Assembly: GCA_026413225.1 (NCBI GenBank)
Contig: CM048553.1
Location: 135,872,190-135,936,189, forward strand
Length of the DNA: 64,000 nucleotides
Origin: Otis tarda
Taxonomy: Eukaryota > Chordata > Aves > Otidiformes > Otididae
Direction: 5' to 3'
Under the pieces are notes generated by a model that was not told the DNA's origin, ran no database searches, and saw only the letters and a list, made by a program, of their open reading frames with translations. Each line of letters begins with the position of its first letter. Within the stretch, counting starts at the first letter, position 1. The position numbers and the translations under genes are program-made. Below, in pieces: positions 34,701 through 48,182 of this stretch.

Positions 34701-36557
34701 TGTTGTCACAGACAGACTTCCAGAGTGAGATCTCAGGGACTGTAGCATCCTAAACCAGGCACCCTGGAAACGCAGAGATGGGCATTTTCTTATTGTGTGA
34801 TGCAGTCACTGTGATAGCCCTAATCTATTTTGCAAATAATGATTATCCACCTATTACTTGTTTGTTTATATTTTTTAAAGGCCTGAGTAGATACCGGTGG
34901 AAGATTTTGTGTATGCCAGGACTCATGAAGAAATTTGGCTTTGACTGTTGTTGCTCCATGAGAAAATCCCTGTTGAGCACACAGAAAGGTAGGGCAAGGC
35001 TCTGTTCTATTAGCACATTTGTCAAGGCCAAACAGAGGTGCAGTTTGCTACTGAAAATTCTTTAATAATTAATTATCTGAAAATAGAACTGGATCATCTG
35101 TGTACATATAAGCAAAGCTTAGCCTTTCTGGCTCCGGAAAAAAAAAAAAAAGGTATCACTTCTTTACAGCTTTGTGTAGTTTTCACTGCTTTTCATCTTC
35201 AGCATTCCATATGGAATATCTTACTGCAAAAGAATATCTTTAAGAGTTAAGCTGGCTCAGCTGGATTCAGAAAATCGAGATTGTACTCCTGATGTTTCAT
35301 TCTACCGTAAATAGGATAAGAACTACCTCTTTGGTAAAGGGCTTAGAGATTGATTGATAAAATGGGCTATATATTAGCTAAGTTATATTATTATTGCAAA
35401 ATGGTAAGTTCCACTCTGAGCAAAAGTCTAAGGTGTCTTCACTCTATTTTGATCTTAGTTGACACATGTGTCACAGCAGGAGCTCAGAAATTAATGCAAA
35501 ATTCAAATTGTGATTGCACTATAATTCATAAATCAGACCTTTTCATGCCACTCTATTATAATACATGGCTTTTGAAATCTCAAAAATGGATTGACCTATT
35601 TTTACGTTCATTCACACTGTAAAACTATTTTTCAAACATGCCATTAAGCTTTAAGAGTTCTTGGATATGGTCTGACTCTGTATAAATGTCTTACTCTTTA
35701 CACACACTCCTTATATAGTTTTGTTCAGTACAGAAATTGTGGCATTTGAAGTTATGGTTCATTCCTCTTCCCTGGGTATGTTGAACATTTTGAAGAAAGA
35801 AACTAGTTTATGTAGTTCACACAGAGATTGGCATTTACTTCCTTAGTCTGTGAAAAATGCTTTGTGATTCTAGACTTGTTCTATGTACTATGTAAGTGCT
35901 GCTGTTATTACTTTTTCCTTATAAAATTCAGATCTCAGACGCATGCTCAAATTACTATTGTTTAACATCTTCCCTCTGTTGAACGAAGCCACAGCATCTG
36001 CATGCAGTGTAATCTACATATTGCATTCATTTCAGACTTAGTCTGCAAGAAGACCGCTTTCAATAAATCTGTAACTGTTGTCCATGATAAAGATAAATTA
36101 CATTAAGGTAGTTATGCCCACTCTTCTGGTGGTGGCAGTGAGCCTACTGAAGCTTTGTAATACTGTAAGCCTCTGATAAAATAAAGACTTCACAAAAGTA
36201 AATGCACAAATAGTGGTGACACTTTGTAGAATAGGTAAGTTGTAGCTATACAAGATAAACAAGCTTGTGGATGTTTGGCACCCATTCAAGATTAGTAGAT
36301 CTGTCTGTGCTGACCTTGAACAAATAATAAAATATATGAATTTTTTTTTAATCCTGAATATATTTTCTTGATCTTTCCTCCACTAATATATGTGTTATTC
36401 TCAGTTACTAAACTTGCCAAAACACATGAAGTTTTGCTTTAATCCATTGCTTGTGATTTTTACAATTTTCCTTAGCTTGCGCAGATGTTGTCTGATAAAC
36501 CATGTGTGCATATGTTACTGCATTATGGTCTCTAATGTCACTGTGGATCAATATCTG
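31705..36557. other. Long stretch without recognised gene
   Basis: About 4.8 kb with no gene I can support. It holds the polypyrimidine patch at 32319-32393, a short TA/TG patch at 34676-34695, and several A or T runs. Frames at 32784-33065 and 34778-35065 (about 90 codons each) show no domain and no convincing splice frame. Confidence 0.5.
32319..32393 (+). repeat. Degenerate CCTTGTCC-type polypyrimidine repeat
   Basis: About 75 bases dominated by ccttgtcc and ccctttcc units, nearly free of purines on the plus strand except the G of each unit and one ttca. Confidence 0.8.
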
Positions 36558-36895
36558 TAGGGAGAGCGCAGAGAAGGTGAAGTCAGGCTCTTTTCAGCAG
36601 TGCCCAGTGATAGGACCACGGTCCATGGGCACACACTGAAACAGGCAGGACTCAGTCTGAATATTAAGAAACACTTTTTTGCTATGAGCATGACAAAGTG
36701 CTGTAACAAGTTGCCCAGAGAGGTTGTAGAGTCTTCATCCTTGGAGATATTCAAAGGCCATCTGGACATGGTTGTGGACAACCAACTCTAGGTGACTTTG
36801 ATCTGACTTTGGAGGTAGTTCTGCTTTGAAAACAAGTTTGGCCAGATCACTTGTAAAGGTCTGTTCCAACCTAAGCTGCAATTCTGTTCTATGAT
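36558..36895 (+). mobile_element. CR1 LINE 3' fragment (distinct subfamily)
   Basis: Plus-strand CR1: gagaaggtgaagtcaggctc, then the ORF2 end, then a 3' UTR with ggtctgttccaacctaagc and an octamer-like end attctgttctatgat (36881-36895). The frame at 36600-36791 reads LNIKKHFFAMSMTKCCNKLP, then REVVESSSLEIFK and HLDMVVDNQL. The DNQL ending and the 3' UTR differ from the other copies, indicating another CR1 subfamily. Diverged and non-coding. Confidence 0.88.
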
Positions 36896-39848
36896 ACCTC
36901 AATTATCTTTTAAACTCTCAGATATCAGAGGAAGGTTTGCAAACTTCCACATCGCACTTCTCGTACAAGGAAGAGTTATTTGTACATGGCAAAGGTTACT
37001 TCAGAGGCCTCCAACAGCTCAGGATTCCAGCAGTTTAACTGAGACTGAAACTGCCTTCTTTTCCAGAGACCCGTTTACCCTTTGCCATTACTACTACACT
37101 AAAGTAAATTCCAGAAGACTTGAAGTTCTGGTCAGGAGAAGCATATGACTCTCCTAACCATTTTTTTGACTGAAGGCTAAGGAAAGTGCAGAGTAGCAGC
37201 TCCATGTCCTGGAAGAGGGGGAGTAGAGAAGAAATAAAATGTCAGAGAGGATATAAAATTCGTTCTTAGTTGCTGCCAATTGAAATTCTTTTCCAGGGTC
37301 CCAAAAGGTATTGCTATTGATTCCGTTAAGACTGATCCTCACCCTGACTGTTCAACTGAACCTCTGAAAATAAGCTTAAGTTAGTATGTAGGTTTGGGAA
37401 GTGTAATAGAATGAGAGAGCTGTGCTCTGCTGTGTATGGTTACACTAAAAGATGTTCTTTTTACTACAGCAAAAATGGAGCATCCTCTTATGCTCAAGGA
37501 TGGTGTGTAGATAACTTAATTAATCAAGTTTTTGGATACTGTGGCCAAAAAAAAAGGCAACATAACTAGGGAACATAATTAAAGCTTACATAACACTTCA
37601 AGAATTTATCTCAAAAGAACTTGTGTAAGAAGTCACTAAGAAATCAGAGATACAGGGCAGGTCTTACATTTTAACCTTGAATACTCCATTTCAAGAGACA
37701 ACCACCTCTTGTGTGACATGTGAACTGTTTGGTCTCTGAGTGCATATGATGTCACAAGTGAGAACTGAGATGAAAGTGCTTTATCAATAAGAGATTTAAC
37801 TTTTGTATAATTGTCCTTAGTAATAATATCAGGGTAAAAAAAATAATCTGAATCAAATACTTTTCAGGAAAGCTGTCTGTAATTTCCATAAGGCAGGAGT
37901 TGGAACTGGGCATTTTGAACATCTGTTTCAAAGGGGACTTTTTTTTTTTTCTGTAGACTATATTATATCATTAGTATTTAAAGACAGTGTACTGTCAGTT
38001 TCAAAGAGAACTTAGGCTTAATGGCTGTTGACAAGATATGGTTCTGCATCAGGAGAATTTTAGAACACCTTTTACATGTCAAAATTTATATTTCTTAGTT
38101 ATCTGTCTGATGAACTGTGATTGAAAGGTCTCATGCTGTTTGTTACAGCCCTGACAACATGTCTCCCTTTCAACTCGATGTCCAATTGATTGCTCTGCCA
38201 GGTCTCAGCTTTAATCCTAGAGCTTTGTGCTTTTCAGCTGATCTGGGTGTGTGCTCTGTTTTCAACCCCTTTGTAGAACTTTCAGCTTTGGTTAAAGTTC
38301 GTCTCTTCAGATATTAGCTAAGAAATACACAGACCATGTAAGGCTTTCACAATCCTTTATCATTTTAGCCACTACCAGACATTTGCAGATGCGGATAAAT
38401 TAATGCAAAATAGTTCAATTTCTTTCTAGTTTCAGTTTCCCTAGGCTTCTTAATATGCTTTGATCTTCATATCAGAATCCCATGGTCTGCCCGTTTTTCA
38501 CTGCACTCTCCTAAAAATCTTGGAGTAGGTGTCTATACGTGTATATCTTTCCACTCTCCTCTCTAAGCTTCTAGCATGACCATTGAGAAACTTCTCACTT
38601 ATTATTTTCAGCTACTTAATTCAATGATTCCTTAATCAACTGTGTCATGTAATTGGAGTCTCACACCAGATGATGTGGAACAGCTCAGTTACCTCCTTCA
38701 AGGACTTAAAAAGCTGGATAGCCAATTATTTATCTTAGGAAGCTCCAGTTGATTGAAAGATCATAATTGCTCATAATTGATCATAATTGCAGAATTGCTC
38801 TTTAGGGATTTATTTTGCAGTATAGAGACTAAATTGGGAAGGGAAGGCAACCACAGGCTATGTTTAAAATTAAGTGTACAGTGTAACTAAGGAAAAGTTG
38901 TTTTTTCCAAACACAGTTCAGTGTGACTTTAACTTTTTTTTTTTTTGGTAAAACAGTTGAATATCTAGCAATATTTTCACTGGGAAAACAAAACTTTTTT
39001 TTTTTTTAATTCAAGATAGTTGGTCCTTAGAGAACAAAGATGCTGCCTACACCAGATCCATGATGTTTCATACAATTTAAGTGCCTGATCCAAATGCCTG
39101 TATGTCTTAGCTTATTCTTGAAAGAGAACTTAAAGCACTAATTTTGAAGGTAATTTTCCTGTTTGATTGTCAATATAATTTTTGAAAATAAATGTCCCAA
39201 TACATACCTAATTATTTGCATTAGTCAATAATATTAAGTAGCACTTTGTTGAGTAGGTGCAATCTGTGAAAGTTTGGGAGTATTAACTAGTATATGAACA
39301 CTAAAAATCTGTATCTCAAGTGAAAATCCTGTACTTGGTGTGAAATACAAAGTCTGATGAATGTTGAAAGGTAGAGATCCAAACTGAGTTTTACCCTTTA
39401 AAAAAACTTATCACAGGAAAAGCAGAGATCAGTTTGTATTAGAAAATTTGTAGCCACATGATATGACTATATTTTCTTTTGCCTTTCTATGCCTCCATCT
39501 TTGTATTTTTTTTTTAGAGCAAGACCTGTTTTAAGGCTTTCTTTAACTAGAAATTTTTTATAATGGAGTTGTAACTAAGATAATGGCCCTCATCTTGGCT
39601 AAAATCTCCGATTCAAATAACTAGTTAATAACAGCAAAAATAGACTACATCTGCATAATCATATATCTAAACCAGTGTTTATGTGTAATATAAAATTTAC
39701 CTGTCACAGGTATTATAGAATTAAAAAAAAACATTAAATAATATAAAATAATATTCTATTAAATTGATTTCTTAGAGGATAATTGCAAGCCTAGGGTCTA
39801 AATAACTATATAATTTTATGATTGTTAGAATAGATTAATATTATTTTA
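36896..39848. other. Sequence without recognised gene
   Basis: No gene recognised. Contains three tandem copies of a 10-base unit tcataattgc/a at 38761-38790, T runs near 37940 and 38935-38946, and a T run near 39000. Short frames here have no domain. Confidence 0.5.
38761..38790. repeat. Three tandem 10-bp units
   Basis: tcataattgc, tcataattga, tcataattgc in direct tandem; only the last base varies. Confidence 0.9.
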
Positions 39849-40950
39849 TAGAATAATAGCATCATAGAACAGCCTAGATTGAAAATGACCTTGAAAGATT
39901 ATCTAGTCCAACATTTCATGGGAAAGGGAATCTAGATGAGATCATCTGGGATCCCCTTCGGTCACATTTTGGAAACTTACAGTGATGAGGACTCTACCAC
40001 ATCCCTAGGGAGGTTGTTCCAGTGAATGATCTTGCTGTAAAAAATTTCTTATATCAAGATGAAACCTTTCCTAGTGCAACTTGTACTCATTGCCCCTTGT
40101 CTCCTCCATGTGGCTCTTTGTGAACAGAGAGTATCCACCTTCTTTGTAGCTGTCCTTTAAGTACTGGAATACTGTGATGAGGTTGCCACTAGCCTTCTAT
40201 TCTCCAGGGAGAAAAGACCTAACTCATACAGTCTTTCTTCATAGGGCAGGTTCTCCAGCTCTTCGATCATTTTTGTGACCCTCCTTGGGACCCTCTCCAG
40301 TCTGTGTTTCTCTTTCTTCAGTTGTGGGGATCAGAACTGGATACAATAGTCCAGTTCTGGCCTGATAAGAGCCGAGTAGAGTGGGATGATCATGTCTTTA
40401 CCTCTGCTAGTAACGGCCCTGAGGATGCAGTCCAGGATCAGGCTTGCCTTTGTTGCTACAGTGGTGCACTGCTGACTCATGTTCAGCTTGTGGTTGTCCC
40501 CCAGGGCACCTAGGTCCCTTTCAGCAAAGCTACTCCTCAGCCATGCAGATCCTAGCCTGTACTGAACTCTTTGGTTATGCTGTCCCAGATGTAGAACTTT
40601 GTACTTGTCCTTATTAAACTTCATGCTGTTCTTCCTAGCCCATTTGTCCAGCCTGTCAACGACTCTCTGTAAGATGGCTTTTCCTTATGATGTGTTTACC
40701 TCACCATCCAGGTTCATGTCATCAGCAAACTTGGTGAGGATGTTTTCAGTCCCTTCATCCAGATCATTTATGAAGATATTGAATAGTGTACAGTCCAGTA
40801 TTGGTACCTGGGGGCCACCACTTGCTGCCACCTTGAGTAAAAAAAACTTGATCACCACTCTCTGAGTGCATCATGTTAGCCAATTTCTTGTCTTGCAGAC
40901 CACCTGTCCAATCTGTACCTCGTCAGTTTGTCAAGTTTGTCTATTTCTAG
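39849..40950 (-). mobile_element. CR1 LINE, 5'-truncated, diverged
   Basis: The minus-strand CR1 3' end lies at about 39849 (tagaataatagcatcatag), then ttatctagtccaacatttca and the degraded ORF2 C-terminus (40000-40300). RT follows, with the FADD codons at 40719-40730 (plus-strand gtcatcagcaaa). Similarity continues 5' past GP-like residues and the VVIKF-type segment to about 40950 (the block around cagaccacctgtccaatctg and ctcgtcagtttgtcaag). The frame is broken in many places. It shows MKFNKDKYKVLHLGQHNQRV, an NKDK-type subfamily different from 30702. Confidence 0.92.
40331..40624 (-). pseudogene. CR1 ORF2 fragment (RT thumb region)
   Basis: 97 open codons: MKFNKDKYKVLHLGQHNQRV, then YRLGSAWLRSSFAERDLGAL, NMSQQCTTVATKASLILDCI and MIIPLYSALIRPELDYCIQF. 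This is the region just after the RT catalytic box. The FADD box lies upstream in a different frame, and the C-terminus downstream is broken. Confidence 0.88.
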
Positions 40951-41779
40951 CATGTGCAATCACACCATTGAAAGTAAGAAAATGGCTTCTTCAGTTGAAG
41001 CATTAGCTGTAGTACAAGTAATAGGACTCTATTTTTTATTTTTCTTTTAAAATCTTCTAACATAACTTATTTTCTTGAAAAACCTGAAAAAAAAAAAACC
41101 CAACAAAATTACATTCTTTATTTGTTGAGATTTTAACAATACTTTGCTTTGGATAGCTGACCAACACCTCCTTTAGGAATTTGCAGCTTAAACATTTAGT
41201 AATTCATTTGCATAATGTATATACTGTACAGTTAGAGTTAGATGATTGGCAATATAAAAACTAGAGAACTGAAATAATTCCAGTAGCATAATTTGCAAAT
41301 TCTGACAATCAGTTGTTAAGATGCTTTCTGCACTAGTAGGTTTTTATCAGTTTGTGGCATCAAAGTAACAAAATAGGCTGCTTGAATGCCTGCCAGTTTG
41401 TTGAACAAAAAATCTTCTTATGGGCAAGAGGAACACACTTTATATTCAAAGCCAATATTTATTGTTAGTTTGAGTAGAGTATTAATAATCTAATCAAAGA
41501 ATTATTATTAGCCATGTTACAATGATACTATCACTTATGCAGTTCATATGCAGTTAAAATGATATATAAACAAGCTTTCTGGTATCTGTCCCAGATAGAG
41601 CAATTCAGTTAACAATATAGCACTGTTACTTCAAACTATTATACAAAGCTATACTAAAGCTACACCAAAGTAGGTAATACTTACCTAGTCTTTAAATTAT
41701 TTTGTTGCAAACTAAAAATATTGCCCAGGTAGGCCAAGACAACTCCTAGGTCTTCAGGTGTAATGGCCACTGATGAAGC
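40951..41779. other. AT-rich sequence without recognised gene
   Basis: Nothing recognised besides an A run at 41087-41098. Confidence 0.45.
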
Positions 41780-43455
41780 TACCCCCCATTACTTAATCTA
41801 ATTCCTCTTGGAACTTGTTTATATTTTTGTTCTGTATCTATTCTGTAGAGATTTATTCCACAACTTAATTACATATTGTAAAAAGCTCCTCATTTTTGTT
41901 TTCACTCCACTTTCATATTTTCTACATACTGACTAGTGAAGAACAATAGATAATTGATCCCAATGAATTAAGTATAACATTGATTTATTTTTATATCATA
42001 GAATCACAGAATCATAGAATCTTTAAGGTTGAAAGAGACCTCCAAGATCATCAAGTCCAACCATCAACCTACCACCATGGCTACTAAACCATGTCCTGAA
42101 GTGCCACATCTACACGTTCTTTGAACACTTCCGGGGATGGTGAACTTCCGGGGATGATGACTCCACCATTTCTTCTGTTCAAATCAAAATTAGTCTACTA
42201 AATGCATTTCAGAAGCCTATTCATACCTCTATTTGCTTTGCCTCCTTTATGTTATATTTACTACTTTATCTTTTTTTTTTATAAAACTATACACTGCATT
42301 CAGCATCTGGGTCCACCATGCATTTATATATATATGTCTTATATTTTCTGTCTTATTTTCAATCATTTTTCTAATAATTCTTAGCTTCTTATTTTTGTTT
42401 CAGTCACTGTCTAGCACCCACCTGTGGCTTGTAGAGAACATCTTTTCTCTTTGATTCTTCACTAGTACCTTCAACTCTCTTTTGGTTTTAAAAATATTTT
42501 ATCAGCAGCAGGTATGCTTCTAATAAGCAGTTCTCAGAATATTTCTGGCCATGAGACTTTTAAAATTTCTTTACTGAAAATCAGTGGTTAATCTATACAG
42601 GGTTATTGTGATTGAATTGTCAGATTTATTTTTGTATGCATTATTTTCTATTCAGTGATATAGAGTATAACCTAAGCACTTTTCCCTCATCAGCAAACTT
42701 TGTTGCTTCACTTTTGACCACTTCTCCAAGATCACTCCAAGATGCTCATTAAGCGTCACAGACCCTGTATGTCCCCTTGGGCAGGCCTTTCTCTGGTCTA
42801 AATTCTAATCACCATTTTCCTTTATTTCCTCACAACTGTGAATTCAAAAGGACTTTCTTCTTATCTCACAGTGGTTTAATTTCCTTAAGAGCTTTTAGTG
42901 AAACAACTTCTTGAAAGTTTTTTGAAAACCCAAGTATACTTCATTGATCACAACATCTTTGTACTCCTGCTCTTTGAGTTAAAAAAAAAAAATGGGGCAA
43001 GGCTACCCTTTTCTTAGGGAAATAGTCCCCAGTATATTTTGTTTATACACATATCTCCTTGTTCTGTTCTTTATGACGTGAATCTGCCTCGCATGAAGGT
43101 CACCCTTCCTGTGCTATTATTCCTTTATCTCTCTTAGGAGATTTTTATCAGATTTTGTCACATTTGCTACCTCTTGGTACGGAGTATGACTTAAATGATA
43201 AGCTGTGCACTGCAGTAATTTCACATCTGAGTTCTTTTAGAGCTCTTGAGTGAATACCATCTGCTCCTGGCAGTTTGTCACTGTTCAGCTGGTTCTAAAT
43301 CCTCTTCTATTGACAAACCAGTTGGAGATGATTCCTCAGTCTCCGCTTCTGTAAAGAATGACTCTGTTATGGAAACCTCAGCTCCAGATATCATGAGGCC
43401 TTGTCTTCCTTGAATCTTTCTTTTATATTCTGCTAAGGTGATCCTTTTATATTAT
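41780..43455 (-). mobile_element. Ancient CR1-type LINE, long relic, interrupted by a younger CR1
   Basis: Minus-strand relic of the old CR1 lineage shared with crocodiles and turtles. Recognisable plus-strand blocks in the expected order are ccacaacttaattacatatt (41860-41879), cattcatacctctatttgct-like sequence (42220-42240), gcatttatatatatatgtct with tattttctgtcttattttc (42320-42361), ccctcatcagcaaactttgt (42683-42702), and gaaaacccaagtatacttca (42924-42943). Further on are aatttcacatctgagttctt with ttagagctcttgagtgaata (43218-43257) and cctcttctattgacaaacc (43302-43320). These span from near the ORF2 end back through RT to the linker before RT. The frame is lost. Most of it is strongly decayed, so the total of about 1.5 kb excluding the nested insert is a good length for such an old copy. 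Confidence 0.85.
41996..42175 (-). mobile_element. Younger CR1 3' fragment nested in the ancient CR1
   Basis: Sharp CR1 3' end: tatcatagaatcacagaatc and a further catagaatc, then aaggttgaaagagacctcca, gatcatcaagtccaaccat and the tail of ORF2. It interrupts the older CR1, whose blocks resume at about 42185. A 17-bp tandem duplication (42127-42143 and 42144-42160, acttccggggatggtga and acttccggggatgatga) lies within it. Confidence 0.93.
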
Positions 43456-46400
43456 GATTGGCAATGTCTACACTGGCGAGGACTTCAGATCGATCTGTAG
43501 AGTGATAGAGCTGTTGCTCTAGCTACCCATATTTCACAATATATTTTTTGGTTTTTTTTAATAAATACATGTACTTTGGTCTACTTCCAATCTAATCCCA
43601 TGGACAGAACACCTACCTGGCATGTATTTGGTGCACTCCCTTCCAGTTTAGTTTCATTTGAAAGTAATCTAGTAATCCTCTCCAGTGCAGTAGAGTCCCC
43701 CAGTAATGCTTTGGCTATGGTAACTATTCAGTTTTTGTCAGGACTCACTCAAGCTCCCTGTTGTATTTTTTTTTTCTGCTTATAATATATCAGCACTGAT
43801 TGGAGCACATTTTTGTCAGGGGCAGTTGCATGCTGACTGGGTGTTAAACTTTGTACGTGTATTTTATTGGGTAATGTAAATTAAATGTAGACCCTAGTGC
43901 AAAAGCTACAACCCAAGGGTAGAAAAAAAGGAGAAAGAAGGGGTGATTCTCATGTGGGTGCCAGTTGCTTCCCCTGAGAGCTAGCCATAGGAGTAATACT
44001 GGAATTTACAAGTTAAAGGCCTTAACAATAACAGCACGAGAGCCATGGGGAAAAATGTTGCCCAGAAGCACTGGAAAACAGTGCCACAACAGCTTGGCTG
44101 AAAGGCTAGTGAGATGCAGCGAAAGGGCAAGCTACCAAGCTCCAAACGGAAGGCCCTGAGCAGTACAAAGGCACTGAAGGCATTGTGCCCACCAGAAGCA
44201 GTGATGGCATGGAGAAATGGCACTTTTGATCCAGACTGCAATCTACCAATGTGTGTCCAGTATTTCTACCTCTAGGCTACATCCTGATCCCATTGTTTCT
44301 GAAAAAAAAAAGCATTTTAAGAAAAAAATAATTTTATACAAGATACTGTGATTTTTTATTTAACTTGCTGTAATTAGCAGTAATTTTATTTTTTCCCATT
44401 TAGAAATTACTTGTTTTATAAGGATATCTTTCTACTTCTCTTAGCTTTTTAGAAGTTAGCTCCCTTTTAGAAGTTAAAGAGGCATTGCTGTCCCAGGTTT
44501 CTCTCCATTATAAGAAAGTTGAATTGGAGTGCATAAAATATGAGGCAGCATATGGTATAGTAGTGAATTCTATTCAGAAAGAGATACACAGAGGTACAAT
44601 TAGTTTCCAGCTCCCATTTGAAAGTCAGTGATAGCTGGTTGCTTCTAGCCCTCCCCTTTCCTGTCCTTTCCCAGCTATGGTGATCACCTACCTTGTGCTT
44701 AAGCAGCATGACACACAAGCTGTGAAGCATATTACAGTCCTTCCTGCCTAGACGTAAGACTAAATTAGATCACTTAGTTTCTGCTGACTCTTTGGTAATT
44801 TAATTTACCATAAATCACAAAAAGTATTTTCAGATCTATGAGATATAGTTTCCAAAAAGAAAATTACTATATTTGTAATCACTGGGAATGAGACACTGTG
44901 CACTCAGAAAGGCTGTTGAGATGGAAGAGTTCTTTTAAATTTTAATTATTTTTCTGTAATTTTTGAAAGAGAAAAGAACTCATGAGGACTGACATAAAGA
45001 AGGCCATTTCATACTTGAAAGGGTCCAAATTGTGGTACTGTCTGTTTCTGTGCCCATAAAATAGTTTACGGTAGTACCTCTCTGACATATGCATCTTTCT
45101 TGATATCTCCCTTGGGTTTTCTGACAGAGGAGGACACAGTGCTTGGTACACCATTCACCAGCTGGAATTATGTACTGCTAATAATGAGACATCAAGGACG
45201 TATAGTGATGTTCTTTAAATAAATATGGTGAAAAGATAATAACTCAGTATGACTTTTTTTTTTTTTAATGTGACAGGAAAGAAAAGAAGTAATGGATTTT
45301 TCTCCAATTTCTCCACTCTATTGTGGATTCATTTCTGCCTTACTTGTATTCTATTTCTATCAGATTGGTAAGTAAGAAAGTGAGTATGACCCTTAATTTC
45401 CACTAAATAGTCTACAGACTTACTAACAAAACAGAAGAAATGTGATAAACCTCCAAGGGCAGCAGTCCTTTTTTCCTTCTTCCTCTTCTTTTTCAGTTAG
45501 ACAATGCTGGTCTTCAGACTTGCCAATTTTTCACATTTATAGAGCAGCAGAAGGGCAAACCATAAAGGCAGCACATGTGCTGAACTAACTTAAAAAGTAA
45601 TGTGTGTCCTTGCAGTCTTTTCTTTGGTTAGGTAATTGAATAAAGTGATACTGTTGTCCACAAAGGAGACGGATGTGGTTTTGTTGGTGTATTCCAGCAC
45701 AGCAGAGACAGCAAGGCTCTTTCTCTACTTTTCAGTTACTTAAAGTTCCTTGACGTTTTAAATGTATTTTGTCCACTAGCACTTTATAGAAGGATGAAGA
45801 TGAACAGATTTTAGATTGTTATTTCATTTATCTAAGGACTGACAAAAAATACTTGAATGTAGAACACTTAAAATATTAATATAACTTTGCTTAAATGTAT
45901 CTGTTATTGTCTTTAAGGAAGTGGAGTTCCTATTTTCTAAATTGCCAATGTATCCCACTTTACCTACTGACAGCTACTCAGTGTTGTTACGTTTGGCCTG
46001 GACAGCTGTGTATCATATTTTACACATAAGTTCCTCAAATGTTTCCTACTGATGGCAGGATAGTAAATGAGTGGGACAACAAAGCTAAAATGGGCATGTT
46101 AAAAAATCCAATGATCTATCTAAATTATTTCTGGAATTCTAATGGTAAAAGCTAATATTCATAATGGCTAATCACTACAGCTTTTTCATTCTTTTGCTCA
46201 ATGGATGATACAGTATGTTCCACATCTCAGTACTGTTTTACGTCTTTTACTCCTACATGTTGTCCACTGTTTCCAGTAGCAACTGAACAAACACTAAGTC
46301 AATTAAAATTGATGGAAACTGCAAATACTATATTTATTCAAACTGAGGTGTGTCCCTAAGAATGGTTTGCAAATCTCTTTACAAATGCAGTGATGTGCAG

Positions 46401-46510
46401 GCAGTACAGTATCATCTGCAAGAGAAATGTAGCATTAATAAAATAAATTAATATTCTACGTGATATTTCCTGAGTGAGCTTCAGAGAGTAATAGAGTTTA
46501 TATTCCTTAT

Positions 46511-46532
46511 TCACAGTCTTTTGAGACTGTGA
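46511..46532. other. Perfect 9-bp inverted repeat (hairpin)
   Basis: tcacagtct, loop tttg, agactgtga. No T tract follows in a way that would suggest a polymerase III terminator. Confidence 0.8.
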
Positions 46533-48158
46533 GTCTGGTCGGAAACCTCACAAGAGGAAGCTGTTAGGATTTCCAGCATTTCTAACATTAGATTAAAATG
46601 CTGTGATAATAGATTTTCTTTTCTTTTGAATGTAATTAAACCAGAAAAAAAGCTGGGAAGGGCAGGGAATTATGTGAGCGTTGAGGGGGGAATTTGTGAG
46701 TTAGTCTCTTTACAACTCCCAGAAAGGCTTTGACTCAATTTGAATTTGAAGTGAAAGCCTGAGTTACTTCACTTTTTAGGATAAAATTGCCTTTTTATGA
46801 AATTAGTTTTTAAAAATAAAGCAACACAATATATATTTTAAAATGTACTTGAAATAATATCTAAAAGCTCAAGAGAGGTGAGCTGCAAAAGCTTCAGACA
46901 ATGCTGCTAGCTTTTAGAACTTTGGGATGAGCTGCAACTCTGGTCAGGAGAGAAGCAACAAGACAGGCCATGAAATCTGAGAGATATCGTGGGCTCCAAA
47001 AAGGACTAGTGTACTGCCATTTGATTTCTGCAAAGCTTTTTGATCCATGCCTTTTCTAAACTAACAGCATCTTAAAGTGGACAGGCAAAACTTTTGTGTT
47101 TTTGTTATTGGGTATAATTTCCAAGCAGTAGGTGACAAAGCTGTTTCCAATCGAAAGACAGAAGATATTAACGTCTAACCTACAGACTGTGAGACATTTT
47201 CACTGCACAGCTTTAGCAAGTATCTAAGTTATAAGCTCATAAATGTTTCTCGTACCTGAACTATGTACATCTTTGATTGTTATAAAAGGCTCTAATTGGA
47301 TAAATGGATACCTTAAGGTGTTACCACAACTGACTTTCACCCTCAGAGGATGAACATGAGCTGCATCCAGAATGGAGAGCTGTTGGTGTTCAAGATAAGT
47401 TAGTGAGGTTTAGGCTCCATTTGTGCTCTGAGATTCTGGAAAATAAGACTCTTATTACAGTTTCTCACTAGAAATATTTTCAGGCTGACTTTACTTCATA
47501 GGACAAAAGATATATTACTTTTGCTCATTCAGGCTTTGTATTTTATTTTTACTGGGAAAAAAAAAAAAAGTATTTCTTCTTCTAGCTATAAGACATACTA
47601 AGATTGCTAGTCATCCAGTATCTAAAAGCTGATCGTGAAAGCTGGTTGTCCATCTCAGAACCTAGAACATTTGAACTTATGTTCTCACTGCTACAACTGA
47701 AATAGTTTTTGCCATTTTTACCTTCTCACTCAAAGAACTTGGTCATAACTAAACTGCTGTAACTCTAAGATGACAGGCATTTTTATTCTTCTTTAAATGC
47801 CACTAAGAAAGATTACAAGCTTGAAGAGTACTTTAAAAAGAGAAAAAGCACATTCTTAGAAGTATACCAACCCTCTTGCACTAAAATGTCTTAAGACACA
47901 GACAATAATTTTCTAGTTGAGCTCATGCGTGAGTCATGGAAGAGTCCAAATTCTTTGCCTTTGCACCATTTAAACAGTTTATAAATCCTCTGAAAAAATG
48001 AACATGTATTACTTAGTGCTTTTGATCTTATTTACAGAGAAATCCCTTCTTTGGATTTTTCTTGTCTAATGACTGCGTACATTATTTGATTGACACTAGG
48101 AAGATATTGTTATTTTTCTTCTTGTAAGCATGTAAATCTAGTTGGGTTTTTTTTAAGT

Positions 48159-48182
48159 GTGATTATATATAAATATAATCAC
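48159..48182. other. Perfect 10-bp inverted repeat (hairpin)
   Basis: gtgattatat, loop ataa, atataatcac; AT-rich stem. Confidence 0.8.

Noticed and set aside
43456-43900. Old DNA transposon with gtctacactgg-like ends
   Set aside because: The left string resembled reptile non-autonomous elements, but no matching inverted terminal repeat is found on the right side.
43920-44260. Small CpG island or promoter
   Set aside because: GC and CpG are only mildly raised and there is no adjacent gene.
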